The notes under the pieces are model-generated. The model saw only the letters and a program-made list of their open reading frames with translations. It was not told the origin of the DNA and ran no database searches. Shown piece by piece: positions 1-5,045 of a stretch of 5,103 nucleotides of DNA (positions are counted from its first letter, which is position 1; every line of letters starts with the position of its first letter). The position numbers were made by a program, and so were the translations under genes. The stretch comes from Candidatus Aenigmatarchaeota archaeon. Lineage in GTDB: Archaea; Aenigmatarchaeota; Aenigmatarchaeia; QMZP01. The stretch covers positions 1-5,103 of the forward strand of contig DAOVFN010000055.1 of assembly GCA_030672885.1 (NCBI GenBank), written 5' to 3'.

Positions 1-1419
1 CACCCTCTGGAACTTCTCATAGAGGAATGGGTTCCTGTTCCTGTGGAATATGTCCCTCTGCATGTAGTGATTGAGGTGCTCGGGATAGGCTGTGTGTATC
101 GCAGTAGCATCCCATATCATACCCTCTATATAGATTGGATACTGGAACTCCCTGGCAGCCAGTACGGCCATGATTTCCTGGCCACGCCCCACGGCGAAGC
201 TGGGTATCAGGACCTTTCCGCCCTGCTTCATGGTCATGTCAATCACGCGCATGAGTTTCTCCTCGGCCTCCATTCTAGAGGGCAGGACATCCCTTGACGC
301 CCCGTAAGTGGATTCTATTATGACGGTCTCGGCGCGGGAGAAATCAGTGAATGCGGCATCAAATAACCGTGACGGCCCGAACTTGAGGTCGGCCGTATAT
401 AGTATGTTGTGCAGCCCCTCGCCCACATGTATGTGCGTGAGGGCCGAGCCCAGGAGGTGCCCTGCGGGCTGGAGCGTTAGCCTCATGTCGCTTGTTATGT
501 CAGACACCTCTCCGTAATCAATGGCAATGGAATGCTTCACAGCCTTCTCCACTGCCTTCTTTGGATATGTTTCCTTGCCGTTTTTGTGGCAGACATCGAT
601 ATAGTCCAGGCAGAGAAGTGTCATGAGGTCCCTGGTCGGGGCGGTGCAATAGAGCGGTCCTTTGTAGCCCTCTTCATATAGGCGCGGGATTAGTCCGCAG
701 TGGTCCAGGTGGGCATGCGAGAGCACGATTGCGTCAATCTTGTCTATGTTGAACTCAGGGACTTCTACCATAGGGCCCTGGTCACTGCCGACATCGACCC
801 CAAAGTCAAGCAGAACGTTGCTCTTCCTGGTCTGAAGGAGTGTGCATGAGCGCCCCACCTGGCGGTAGCCCCCCAGCGCAGTGAGCCTTATCCAGTACTT
901 GTTCTTGTCAAGGGGCGGCCGCTCCTCATTTATCTTGGTGCCTATCACATTGAGGAACCTCTTCCTGTAGTCAATCTCGCTGTGCAGCAGGTTCCTCACG
1001 GCACGGACTATCTCTGATTTTATGGCAGGCGCGCGCTCTATCTTGGGCAGCCAGAGTGTCTGCTCCTTTATCTTTCTGAAGGTCTCCCCGCCCTTGCCTA
1101 TCACGATGCCCGGCTTTTGGGATTCTATTATCACCTTGCCCAGCTCTGGCTCGAAATACACTGCATTGATTCCGGCGTCTTTGGGCACAATCTTCTCTAT
1201 AATCTTCTTTGCCTTCTCGGGCTCTGTTACGATAGAGAGATCCGGCCTTACTTCTAGCCGTTTCTTGAGCTCTCTGACAATCTCCCTGACAGGTCTGACG
1301 CTGTCCCTGAAGAAGTCCTTGTTCTTGGTGTATATGACCAGCTCAGATCCCTCGAACTTGACCTCGGTTATCTCGGCGTTCCTGGGCAGCTTGCTCTGGA
1401 GCTCTTTGAGAATGCTCAT
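1..1419 (-). CDS. fttA: aCPSF1/FttA: KH-domain beta-CASP ribonuclease, transcription termination factor (3' part missing)
   Basis: The frame is open from ATG at 1419 to the window edge and gives 473 residues; family members are usually about 630-640, so the C-terminal quarter is outside. Residues 1-70 and 71-145 form the two N-terminal KH-type domains; the second carries the GKGG loop at 108-111. The metallo-beta-lactamase core follows from about 175, with the zinc motif HAHLDH at 235-240, the histidine in AGHLLGSA (H321) and the aspartate in YTADLKF (D344). ESTYG at 369-373 leads into the beta-CASP domain, with IPSFAVGRGQE from 406 and the family-typical MIWDATAIHTAYPE from 434. Known role: an endoribonuclease that cuts nascent RNA behind RNA polymerase and causes transcription termination in archaea. 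It lies 50 bases downstream of psmB in the same direction. A TATA-like box at 1441-1450 could give it its own leaderless transcript. No frameshift or missing catalytic residue is seen in the visible part. Confidence 0.95.
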   Translation of the reverse strand, partial: MSILKELQSKLPRNAEITEVKFEGSELVIYTKNKDFFRDSVRPVREIVRELKKRLEVRPDLSIVTEPEKAKKIIEKIVPKDAGINAVYFEPELGKVIIESQKPGIVIGKGGETFRKIKEQTLWLPKIERAPAIKSEIVRAVRNLLHSEIDYRKRFLNVIGTKINEERPPLDKNKYWIRLTALGGYRQVGRSCTLLQTRKSNVLLDFGVDVGSDQGPMVEVPEFNIDKIDAIVLSHAHLDHCGLIPRLYEEGYKGPLYCTAPTRDLMTLLCLDYIDVCHKNGKETYPKKAVEKAVKHSIAIDYGEVSDITSDMRLTLQPAGHLLGSALTHIHVGEGLHNILYTADLKFGPSRLFDAAFTDFSRAETVIIESTYGASRDVLPSRMEAEEKLMRVIDMTMKQGGKVLIPSFAVGRGQEIMAVLAAREFQYPIYIEGMIWDATAIHTAYPEHLNHYMQRDIFHRNRNPFLYEKFQRV

Positions 1420-1440
1420 TTTATCTTTCCTTACAAACGG

Positions 1441-1450
1441 TTAAGTATAA
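1441..1450 (-). promoter_or_regulatory. Candidate internal TATA box for aCPSF1
   Basis: On the minus strand the 50-base gap between psmB and aCPSF1 contains TTATACTTAA. Its centre is about 26 bases upstream of the ATG at 1419, which is where an archaeal TATA box sits relative to a transcription start. A leaderless aCPSF1 mRNA in addition to read-through from psmB is therefore possible. A weak purine run, AAGGAAAG, just before the ATG could instead serve as a ribosome binding site on a read-through transcript. Confidence 0.45.
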
Positions 1451-1469
1451 GTCTGCGCCGGGAAAACAA

Positions 1470-2099
1470 TCAAGCGGCGAGTTTTTTTGTCTCTTCATCG
1501 CCGAGTATCTTGTAGCTGCGCGAGTCTATGACAACGATATCGATTCCGTCTCCACCCGATGCGATGTCCCTCTTGGTAGCCGCCCTCACTGCGCGCGCCA
1601 CCAGTCTCTTGGCCTCATCTACATGCATGCATGGCCTGAATTTGTCCTCCAGGACACCAAACGCCATCACAGACCCGGAGCCTGTTGAGAAGTATTCCTT
1701 TTCTTCTGATAGTCCCCCCGACGGGTCCAGGCTGAAAAGGCGAGGTTTGTTGTCATATCCGCCTATCACGAGCTGGACCATGTATGGATAGAACCTTCTC
1801 GAATATAGTATGTTGGATATCATCATGGAAGCACCTTTTACAGTGGCCTTTCCGCTCTCATTGAGCTCAAAGAGCCTGAGTTCGGCCTTGATGTATCTGG
1901 CAAGGGCCTGGGCGTCCCCTACGACACCAGCTGTGGTCATCGCAAGCTTCTCATCAATCCGCAGTATCTTGGGGAAGTGCTTGCTGGACACCAGGTATCC
2001 CATGGTGGCCTTGCGGTCAGCCCCAAGGACGACAGCTCCGTCGGCAATGACACCCACAGTGGTGGTTCCTGTTTCCATCTGCTTTGGTTTTTCTGCCAT
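1470..2099 (-). CDS. psmB: 20S proteasome beta subunit (archaeal PsmB)
   Basis: This is the 209-residue catalytic subunit of the cytoplasmic archaeal 20S proteasome, which degrades unfolded or tagged proteins with PAN or Cdc48-type ATPases. The first 11 residues (MAEKPKQMETG) are the propeptide; autocleavage between G11 and T12 exposes the nucleophile threonine in TTTVG. In mature numbering D17 (residue 28) and K33 (residue 44) are in place. The GSGS motif (S141) matches S129, and D178 with S181 in KRDIAS match D166 and S169 after a one-residue insertion. All active-site positions are therefore kept. The length is normal for the family. The ATG at 2099 gives the expected short propeptide and has a TATA box centred about 25 bases upstream. 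It is followed in the same direction by aCPSF1, a pairing I recall as common in euryarchaeal genomes. No alpha subunit gene is in the window. Confidence 0.97.
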   Translation of the reverse strand: MAEKPKQMETGTTTVGVIADGAVVLGADRKATMGYLVSSKHFPKILRIDEKLAMTTAGVVGDAQALARYIKAELRLFELNESGKATVKGASMMISNILYSRRFYPYMVQLVIGGYDNKPRLFSLDPSGGLSEEKEYFSTGSGSVMAFGVLEDKFRPCMHVDEAKRLVARAVRAATKRDIASGGDGIDIVVIDSRSYKILGDEETKKLAA

Positions 2100-2118
2100 G
2101 TTATCACTGTAGAACCAG

Positions 2119-2137
2119 TTAAATATATTGTATAAAG
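2119..2137 (-). promoter_or_regulatory. psmB promoter (TATA region)
   Basis: Read on the minus strand, this AT-rich stretch contains CTTTATA (2131-2137) followed by ATATATTTAA (2119-2128). The second box is centred about 25 bases before the psmB ATG at 2099 and predicts a leaderless mRNA. The first box would give a leader of about 8-10 bases. A further TATA-like palindrome, CTTATAAG, lies at 2142-2149. No good Shine-Dalgarno sequence precedes the psmB start, which agrees with leaderless or near-leaderless initiation. Confidence 0.6.
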
Positions 2138-2161
2138 GCTACTTATAAGCTTTATGGTATC

Positions 2162-2338
2162 TTATTCCGGAGCGGCGTTATGCCTCTGGGCCTGTTTCTC
2201 TTTCCGGGGGGCTCCCATGAACCTTTGCCATTGCCTCTGGAAATCAAGGTATGCGCCTTCATGTCTGCTGGCCCTTTCCCTGGCCTCCCCCAGTACCTCG
2301 GTGCGGTTTCTTGTCCATTCCCTTTTCTGAAGGAGCAT
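2162..2338 (-). CDS. Doubtful small hydrophilic protein or gene remnant, 58 residues
   Basis: I do not recognise this frame. From ATG at 2338 it encodes 58 residues; the frame is open further to a GTG at 2434 (90 residues), but that extension has a different, less protein-like composition. The 58-residue part is rich in R, E, Q and A, with a likely amphipathic helix through TEVLGEARERASRHEG and then LDFQRQWQRFMG. Its codons (AGG, GAG, GCC, CAG) resemble those of the neighbouring genes. Against it: no TATA box or ribosome binding site lies at a suitable distance from 2338, and the frame ends only 62 bases before psmB, which has its own promoter. It may be a small gene, the 3' remnant of a decayed one, or chance. 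The opposite strand is also open here but gives an implausible proline- and leucine-rich product. Confidence 0.3.
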   Translation of the reverse strand: MLLQKREWTRNRTEVLGEARERASRHEGAYLDFQRQWQRFMGAPRKEKQAQRHNAAPE

Positions 2339-2508
2339 TATAGAAGGAACAACACTGAAACGGGTTCTCTGTTGACAATGGATTATGCGGATGGAATGTA
2401 TGTCAGAGAAGTATTGGCAGAGCATGAACTGCACTGTTATGCGGGGGTATCTGGCACAATTTGATGCTCATTGGATAATTATGTCCCACAGTCCGGCATT
2501 GCAGAAAT
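2165..2508. other. Intergenic stretch with no firm gene
   Basis: Apart from the doubtful 58-residue frame at 2162-2338, I see no supported gene here. From 2339 to 2508 both strands have only short frames without start signals. I see no tRNA, CRISPR array or insertion sequence ends. It is the left part of the divergent region separating psmB from the plus-strand RNA and ftsZ. Confidence 0.5.
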
Positions 2509-2517
2509 CTTTATATA
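2504..2517 (+). promoter_or_regulatory. Strong archaeal promoter (BRE + TATA box) for the putative RNA
   Basis: GAAATC is followed directly by TTTATATA (2510-2517), close to the archaeal BRE plus box A consensus. The box centre (about 2513.5) predicts a transcription start near 2539. That is exactly the first base of the perfect hairpin at 2539-2558. No start codon with a supported frame follows nearby, so the product is more likely an RNA than an mRNA for a nearby gene. The TATA core is nearly symmetric and could also fire on the minus strand, but no convincing minus-strand gene starts at the right distance. Confidence 0.65.
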
Positions 2518-2538
2518 CCACAAACTGAATAATATATC

Positions 2539-2558
2539 ACTTGGTTGGGGAACCAAGT
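2539..2558 (+). repeat. Perfect inverted repeat 1, 8-bp stem, GGGG loop
   Basis: ACTTGGTT at 2539-2546 is the exact reverse complement of AACCAAGT at 2551-2558, with GGGG between. It starts at the transcription start predicted from the TATA box at 2510-2517. Outside the repeat the flanking bases (C2538 and A2559) do not pair, so the stem boundary is sharp. Confidence 0.9.
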
Positions 2559-2604
2559 ATAGAACCTGATTGTATTGATTTGGAAACCAGAAACAGTAGG
2601 CCAC

Positions 2605-2626
2605 AACTCAATTGGGGAATTGAGTT
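2605..2626 (+). repeat. Perfect inverted repeat 2, 9-bp stem, GGGG loop
   Basis: AACTCAATT at 2605-2613 is the exact reverse complement of AATTGAGTT at 2618-2626, with GGGG between. It shares the central TTGGGGAA with the repeat at 2539-2558, but the rest of the stem differs. A third, unpaired copy of the core (ATGGGGAAT) follows at 2639-2647. Confidence 0.9.
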
Positions 2627-2680
2627 TGCCTGATGAACATGGGGAATTTGTCTTATTCTGAAGAATGTTAAATAAAATAG

Positions 2681-2697
2681 GGAAAGGTATTTAAAAA
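2681..2697 (+). promoter_or_regulatory. ftsZ promoter (BRE + TATA box)
   Basis: GGAAAGG followed by TATTTAAAAA (2688-2697) resembles a purine-rich BRE and archaeal box A. The centre near 2692.5 predicts transcription starting at about 2718, which leaves a leader of about 120 bases before the ftsZ ATG. The upstream promoter at 2510-2517 might also contribute if the RNA at 2539 is not terminated. Confidence 0.6.
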
Positions 2698-2766
2698 GGA
2701 TTTCGATTCCCAAAAACAACCATTGTAATGAATATATCGGAAAATATGTATCGGACTCGGAATCAT

Positions 2767-2813
2767 GGGGTTCAAAAAAGCTTTCAAGCAGCCGTAAACA
2801 AGACTTTTGCCCC
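2767..2813 (+). promoter_or_regulatory. Possible hairpin in the ftsZ leader
   Basis: GGGG (2767-2770) can pair with CCCC (2810-2813), and after a TT bulge CAAAA (2773-2777) pairs with TTTTG (2805-2809), giving a 9-bp stem. The 27-base loop can form a small GCT-TTCA-AGC hairpin (2780-2789). The structure ends 14 bases before the Shine-Dalgarno site. It could be a control element of ftsZ translation, but this is inferred from base pairing only. Confidence 0.35.
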
Positions 2814-2827
2814 TTTGAAAACAAATC

Positions 2828-2835
2828 AGGAGGGA
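2828..2835 (+). promoter_or_regulatory. Shine-Dalgarno site of ftsZ
   Basis: AGGAGGGA complements the CCUCC at the 3' end of archaeal 16S rRNA. It ends about 5-6 bases before the ATG at 2841 and so fixes that start. The ftsZ frame is open further upstream to at least 2721 but has no ATG, GTG or TTG there. This is the only strong Shine-Dalgarno site before any gene in the window. Confidence 0.85.
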
Positions 2836-2840
2836 AGGAA

Positions 2841-4163
2841 ATGGAATCATTGGTTCAGGAGGTTTTTGAAAGAAGTTTCAAGGAAAACAAGGAAAAGGAA
2901 GCACAGGAGCAGCAGCCTGCAAAGCAGGAGCCGTTCCAGTCAGGGCCTGCTCAGGAGGCACCCGCCCAGGAGCAGCATGCGCAGCAACCAGTTCAGGAGG
3001 GCATACCCCCAGGGGCACACCATGACGGGTACATGCGAGCAGATACCCCTCAGCATGAAGATGAGAACACAAGCAAGCCCGTGTATACGGCATTCTCCCC
3101 GCAGCCCGAAAACACCATAAAGAGTATCCAGGATGAGTTCGGGCTCAGCGTGAAAGAAGCAAAGATAATGGTCTTCGGTGTCGGGGGCGCTGGGAACAAC
3201 TGCACGACAAGGATGTCTGAAATGGGAATCAAGGGAGCCACGACAACGGCCATCAACACAGACGTGAAGCACCTCTCAATCTCAAAGGCAGACGGCAAAT
3301 TGCTTATCGGAAAGGAGCTGACCAGAGGCCTTGGTGCAGGCGGATATCCTGACGTGGGATTACGCGCAGCAGATGAGTCAGAGAAGGACATCAAGAAGAT
3401 GCTTCAGGGCGCGGACATGATATACCTGGTGACCGGTCTGGGCGGAGGAACAGGAACAGGTGCCGCACCCGTCATTGCAAAGATAGCCAAGGAGATGGGA
3501 TGCATCGTGATAGGCTGCGCTACCATGCCCTTCAAGATAGAGGGTGCCAGGATAGCCAAGGCCGAGGACGGGCTCTATCAGCTTAGGCAGGTCTGTGACA
3601 CAGTAATCGTGATAGAGAACGACAGGCTCCTCAAAATAGCGGGAGACCTTCCGCTCCAGCAGGCGTTCGGGGTGGCTGACAACCTCATCTCGACAATCAT
3701 AAAGGGAGTGACTGAGACAATAGCAACACCCAGCATGGTGAACCTGGACTATGCAGACGTCAGGACTGTCATGCACAGCGGCGGCGTGGCTGCGGTCGGG
3801 TTCGGCGAATCGGACACCAAGAACAGAGCAGAAGAGGCGGTGGTGAAGGCCATGACCAATCCACTTCTCGAGGTCAACTACGATGGCGGCACAGGGGCAC
3901 TCATCCACATCACAGGCGGCCAGGACCTCAAGCTGGATGAAGTGAATCTGGTTGGCGAGTACGTGTCCAAGCAACTCGATCCGGATGCCCAGGTAATCTG
4001 GGGTGCCAGGATAAACCCGGATTTCAAGGGCAAGATAAGGGTGATAACCATCATAACAGGTGTCAAGTCACCCTACATACTCGGTCCGGTGGCAATGGAA
4101 GAGAGCCAGAAAAAGGATTTCTCACAGGAACTCGGCATTCCTATTGTCACAGGGGCACAGTAG
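2841..4163 (+). CDS. ftsZ: Cell division GTPase FtsZ (archaeal) with long N-terminal extension
   Basis: FtsZ is the tubulin-like GTPase that polymerises at midcell to form the division ring. The 440 residues contain the GTPase core from about 107: VGGAGNN at 114-120, AINTD at 137-141, the tubulin signature [10 protein letters not shown] at 201-210, and the T7-loop motif NLDYAD at 301-306 that completes the GTP site of the next subunit. The core ends near 416 and a short tail leads to LGIPIV at 431-436, which resembles the conserved C-terminal peptide of archaeal FtsZ. The first 15 residues may form a helix. Residues 16-90 are rich in Q, E, P, A and H and look disordered; this extension is longer than usual. 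Helix-first organisation and the core look closest to archaeal FtsZ2, but I cannot assign the paralogue firmly. The gene stands alone between its own promoter and a terminator and is not followed by secE/nusG, a common euryarchaeal arrangement. Confidence 0.97.
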   Translation: MESLVQEVFERSFKENKEKEAQEQQPAKQEPFQSGPAQEAPAQEQHAQQPVQEGIPPGAHHDGYMRADTPQHEDENTSKPVYTAFSPQPENTIKSIQDEFGLSVKEAKIMVFGVGGAGNNCTTRMSEMGIKGATTTAINTDVKHLSISKADGKLLIGKELTRGLGAGGYPDVGLRAADESEKDIKKMLQGADMIYLVTGLGGGTGTGAAPVIAKIAKEMGCIVIGCATMPFKIEGARIAKAEDGLYQLRQVCDTVIVIENDRLLKIAGDLPLQQAFGVADNLISTIIKGVTETIATPSMVNLDYADVRTVMHSGGVAAVGFGESDTKNRAEEAVVKAMTNPLLEVNYDGGTGALIHITGGQDLKLDEVNLVGEYVSKQLDPDAQVIWGARINPDFKGKIRVITIITGVKSPYILGPVAMEESQKKDFSQELGIPIVTGAQ

Positions 4164-4230
4164 ATCAGGCAGCTGCGGAGTCCCTTTCAGGGGATTTCCG
4201 CAGCATTCCCTCCTGATTATTATATTTCTG
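4164..4230 (+). terminator. Hairpin terminator behind ftsZ
   Basis: Immediately after the ftsZ stop codon, GCTGCGGA (4172-4179) pairs exactly with TCCGCAGC (4197-4204). Inside it TCCC (4181-4184) pairs with GGGA (4191-4194). An outer stem ATCAGG (4164-4169) with CCTGAT (4212-4217) can extend the structure. A T/A-rich stretch, TTATTATATTT, begins at 4218. The layout suggests transcription ends here and the next gene is expressed separately. In archaea the T-rich tract may matter more than the stem, which might instead protect the mRNA 3' end. Confidence 0.65.
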
Positions 4231-4274
4231 AAAGCGTTAGGCCAGACACAGGAAAATGATAACAGGATTGAAAG

Positions 4275-4282
4275 TTATATAT
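4275..4282 (+). promoter_or_regulatory. TATA box of the methyltransferase gene
   Basis: TTATATAT, preceded by the purine-rich GGATTGAAAG, is centred at about 4278.5, which is 25-26 bases before the ATG at 4304. Transcription would start at or next to that ATG, giving a leaderless mRNA. This decides the start in favour of 4304 over the in-frame ATG at 4256, because the box lies downstream of the latter. Confidence 0.6.
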
Positions 4283-4303
4283 CCAATAAATATTATTCAG
4301 TCA

Positions 4304-5011
4304 ATGAGAGAGAAAAAGAAATACCTAGAGGGCACAGCCCAGGTTCTGCGAGACAGTCAAAGAGAGAATGAGAAATACGCTGTTAATGTGCTAGGAAAGG
4401 AATTCATTGTTTACCCGAACGTATTCTCACCAAAATATTTCAATGATACGGAATTCTTTGCCAAAGAATTGCCTGTCAATAAAGGAGATGAGATTCTTGA
4501 GATAGGATGCGGCACGGGAATTGTCTCGATATTTGCTGCATGGAAAGGCGCATCCAGTATAATTGCCACTGATATTAATCCAGACGCTGTTAAGAATGCA
4601 ATGGAGAATGTGCGATTATATAATTTAGAGAACAGAATAACACCATTGCAAGGAGATGTCTTTGGGCCCATAAAGAATGATAGGTTTGATGTCATATTCT
4701 GGAATGTGCCATTTGCATATGTAAAGAGACGGGGCATATCAATGACAGAGAGGGCTGTTTATGATCCAGGATACAGGTCCCTGAAAAAATTAATACATGA
4801 AGCAAAAGAGTATCTTAAGCCAGGGGGGAGGCTTTTGATAGGATTCTCATCAACAATCGGTCATATCGGGTTTCTGAAAGGGATATTGAAGGAAGCTGGT
4901 TATAAAACAATGGTTTCAGGGGCAATGGATGGGAAACAGTTCAAATCACCCAAGGTCAATTCTACAAAGGTTCATTCCGTGAAGTTTCGGTTATTTGAAG
5001 CGAGGCTGTAG
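4304..5011 (+). CDS. Class I SAM-dependent methyltransferase, HemK/RsmC-like, substrate unknown
   Basis: The 235-residue protein has a Rossmann-type methyltransferase fold. Motif I LEIGCGTG is at 65-72, the acidic residue that contacts the SAM ribose is in TDIN (D90), and the next motif is GDVF (D118). FWNVPF lies at 133-137 in the place of the NPPY/NPPF signature of HemK/PrmC and RsmC-type N-methyltransferases, with V in place of the first P. KPGGRLLIGFSS near 172 forms a late core strand. VYPNVFSP at about 36-43 resembles the substrate-side element before the core in this superfamily. The target (rRNA, tRNA, protein or small molecule) cannot be told from sequence. An in-frame ATG at 4256 would add 16 residues, but the TATA box at 4275-4282 favours 4304. 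GC content, counted by hand on sample lines, is mostly near 37-50%, against about 60% in a sample line of ftsZ, so the gene may have been acquired. Confidence 0.88.
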   Translation: MREKKKYLEGTAQVLRDSQRENEKYAVNVLGKEFIVYPNVFSPKYFNDTEFFAKELPVNKGDEILEIGCGTGIVSIFAAWKGASSIIATDINPDAVKNAMENVRLYNLENRITPLQGDVFGPIKNDRFDVIFWNVPFAYVKRRGISMTERAVYDPGYRSLKKLIHEAKEYLKPGGRLLIGFSSTIGHIGFLKGILKEAGYKTMVSGAMDGKQFKSPKVNSTKVHSVKFRLFEARL

Positions 5012-5015
5012 TCTG

Positions 5016-5035
5016 GTGAGTCCCGGGTATCTCAC
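5016..5035. terminator. Possible weak hairpin between convergent genes
   Basis: GTGAG (5016-5020) pairs with CTCAC (5031-5035) around a loop that contains the palindrome CCCGGG. It lies 4 bases after the methyltransferase stop and before the stop of the convergent minus-strand frame. The stem is short and no T-rich tract follows on the plus strand, so a terminator role is only a guess. Confidence 0.25.
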
Positions 5036-5045
5036 ATAGTGTATT

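Larger units (their letters stand above)
2539..2660 (+). ncRNA. Putative structured small RNA with twin GGGG-loop hairpins (type unknown)
   Basis: I do not recognise a known RNA family. The predicted transcript begins at hairpin 1: ACTTGGTT (2539-2546), loop GGGG, AACCAAGT (2551-2558), a perfect 8-bp stem. Hairpin 3 is AACTCAATT (2605-2613), loop GGGG, AATTGAGTT (2618-2626), a perfect 9-bp stem. Between them an imperfect stem is possible: CCTGATTGT (2565-2573) with ACAGTAGG (2593-2600), two G-U pairs and one bulged A, enclosing a small TGG-AAA-CCA hairpin (2581-2589). The outer stems of hairpins 1 and 3 differ in sequence while the TTGGGGAA core is the same, which favours selection on RNA structure. 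The 3' end is not defined; a T-rich stretch at 2647-2659 is my guess. The alternative is a long untranslated leader of ftsZ, since the same strand continues into that gene. Confidence 0.5.

Noticed and set aside
1022..1444. Plus-strand open frame of 140 codons opposite aCPSF1
   Set aside because: It is antisense to the KH domains of aCPSF1; the S/L/F-rich product is the usual shadow of a K/E-rich gene.
2180..2464. Plus-strand open frame of 94 codons in the divergent region
   Set aside because: The product is rich in P, L, G and F without a recognisable pattern, it lies opposite a more plausible minus-strand frame, and no promoter or ribosome binding site precedes it.
2539..2626. The two palindromes as DNA operator sites for one repressor
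   Set aside because: They share only the TTGGGGAA core and differ in the outer half-sites, and the GGGG centre is not itself symmetric. Two sites for one dimer should share half-sites. Not fully excluded.
2547..2683. G-quadruplex from the repeated GGGG runs (2547, 2614, 2641)
   Set aside because: Only three runs of four G, separated by about 25-65 bases, and two are loops of perfect stems; a quadruplex is unlikely.
2537..2824. Minus-strand open frame of 95 codons across the hairpins and ftsZ promoter
   Set aside because: Low-complexity F/L/S-rich product typical of reading AT-rich promoter DNA backwards; no start signals.
2728..3120. Plus-strand open frame of 130 codons overlapping the ftsZ start
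   Set aside because: Most of it is the shifted reading of the Q/P-rich ftsZ N-terminus, giving an S/R-rich product. The ftsZ frame has the Shine-Dalgarno site and clear homology.
3050..3974. Minus-strand open frames opposite ftsZ, including one of 198 codons
   Set aside because: They are antisense to a firmly identified gene, their H/C/V-rich composition reflects the complementary codons, and no promoter was seen.
4256..4303. Upstream ATG as the methyltransferase start
   Set aside because: It would place the TATA box inside the coding region, and the added residues do not resemble a conserved N-terminus.
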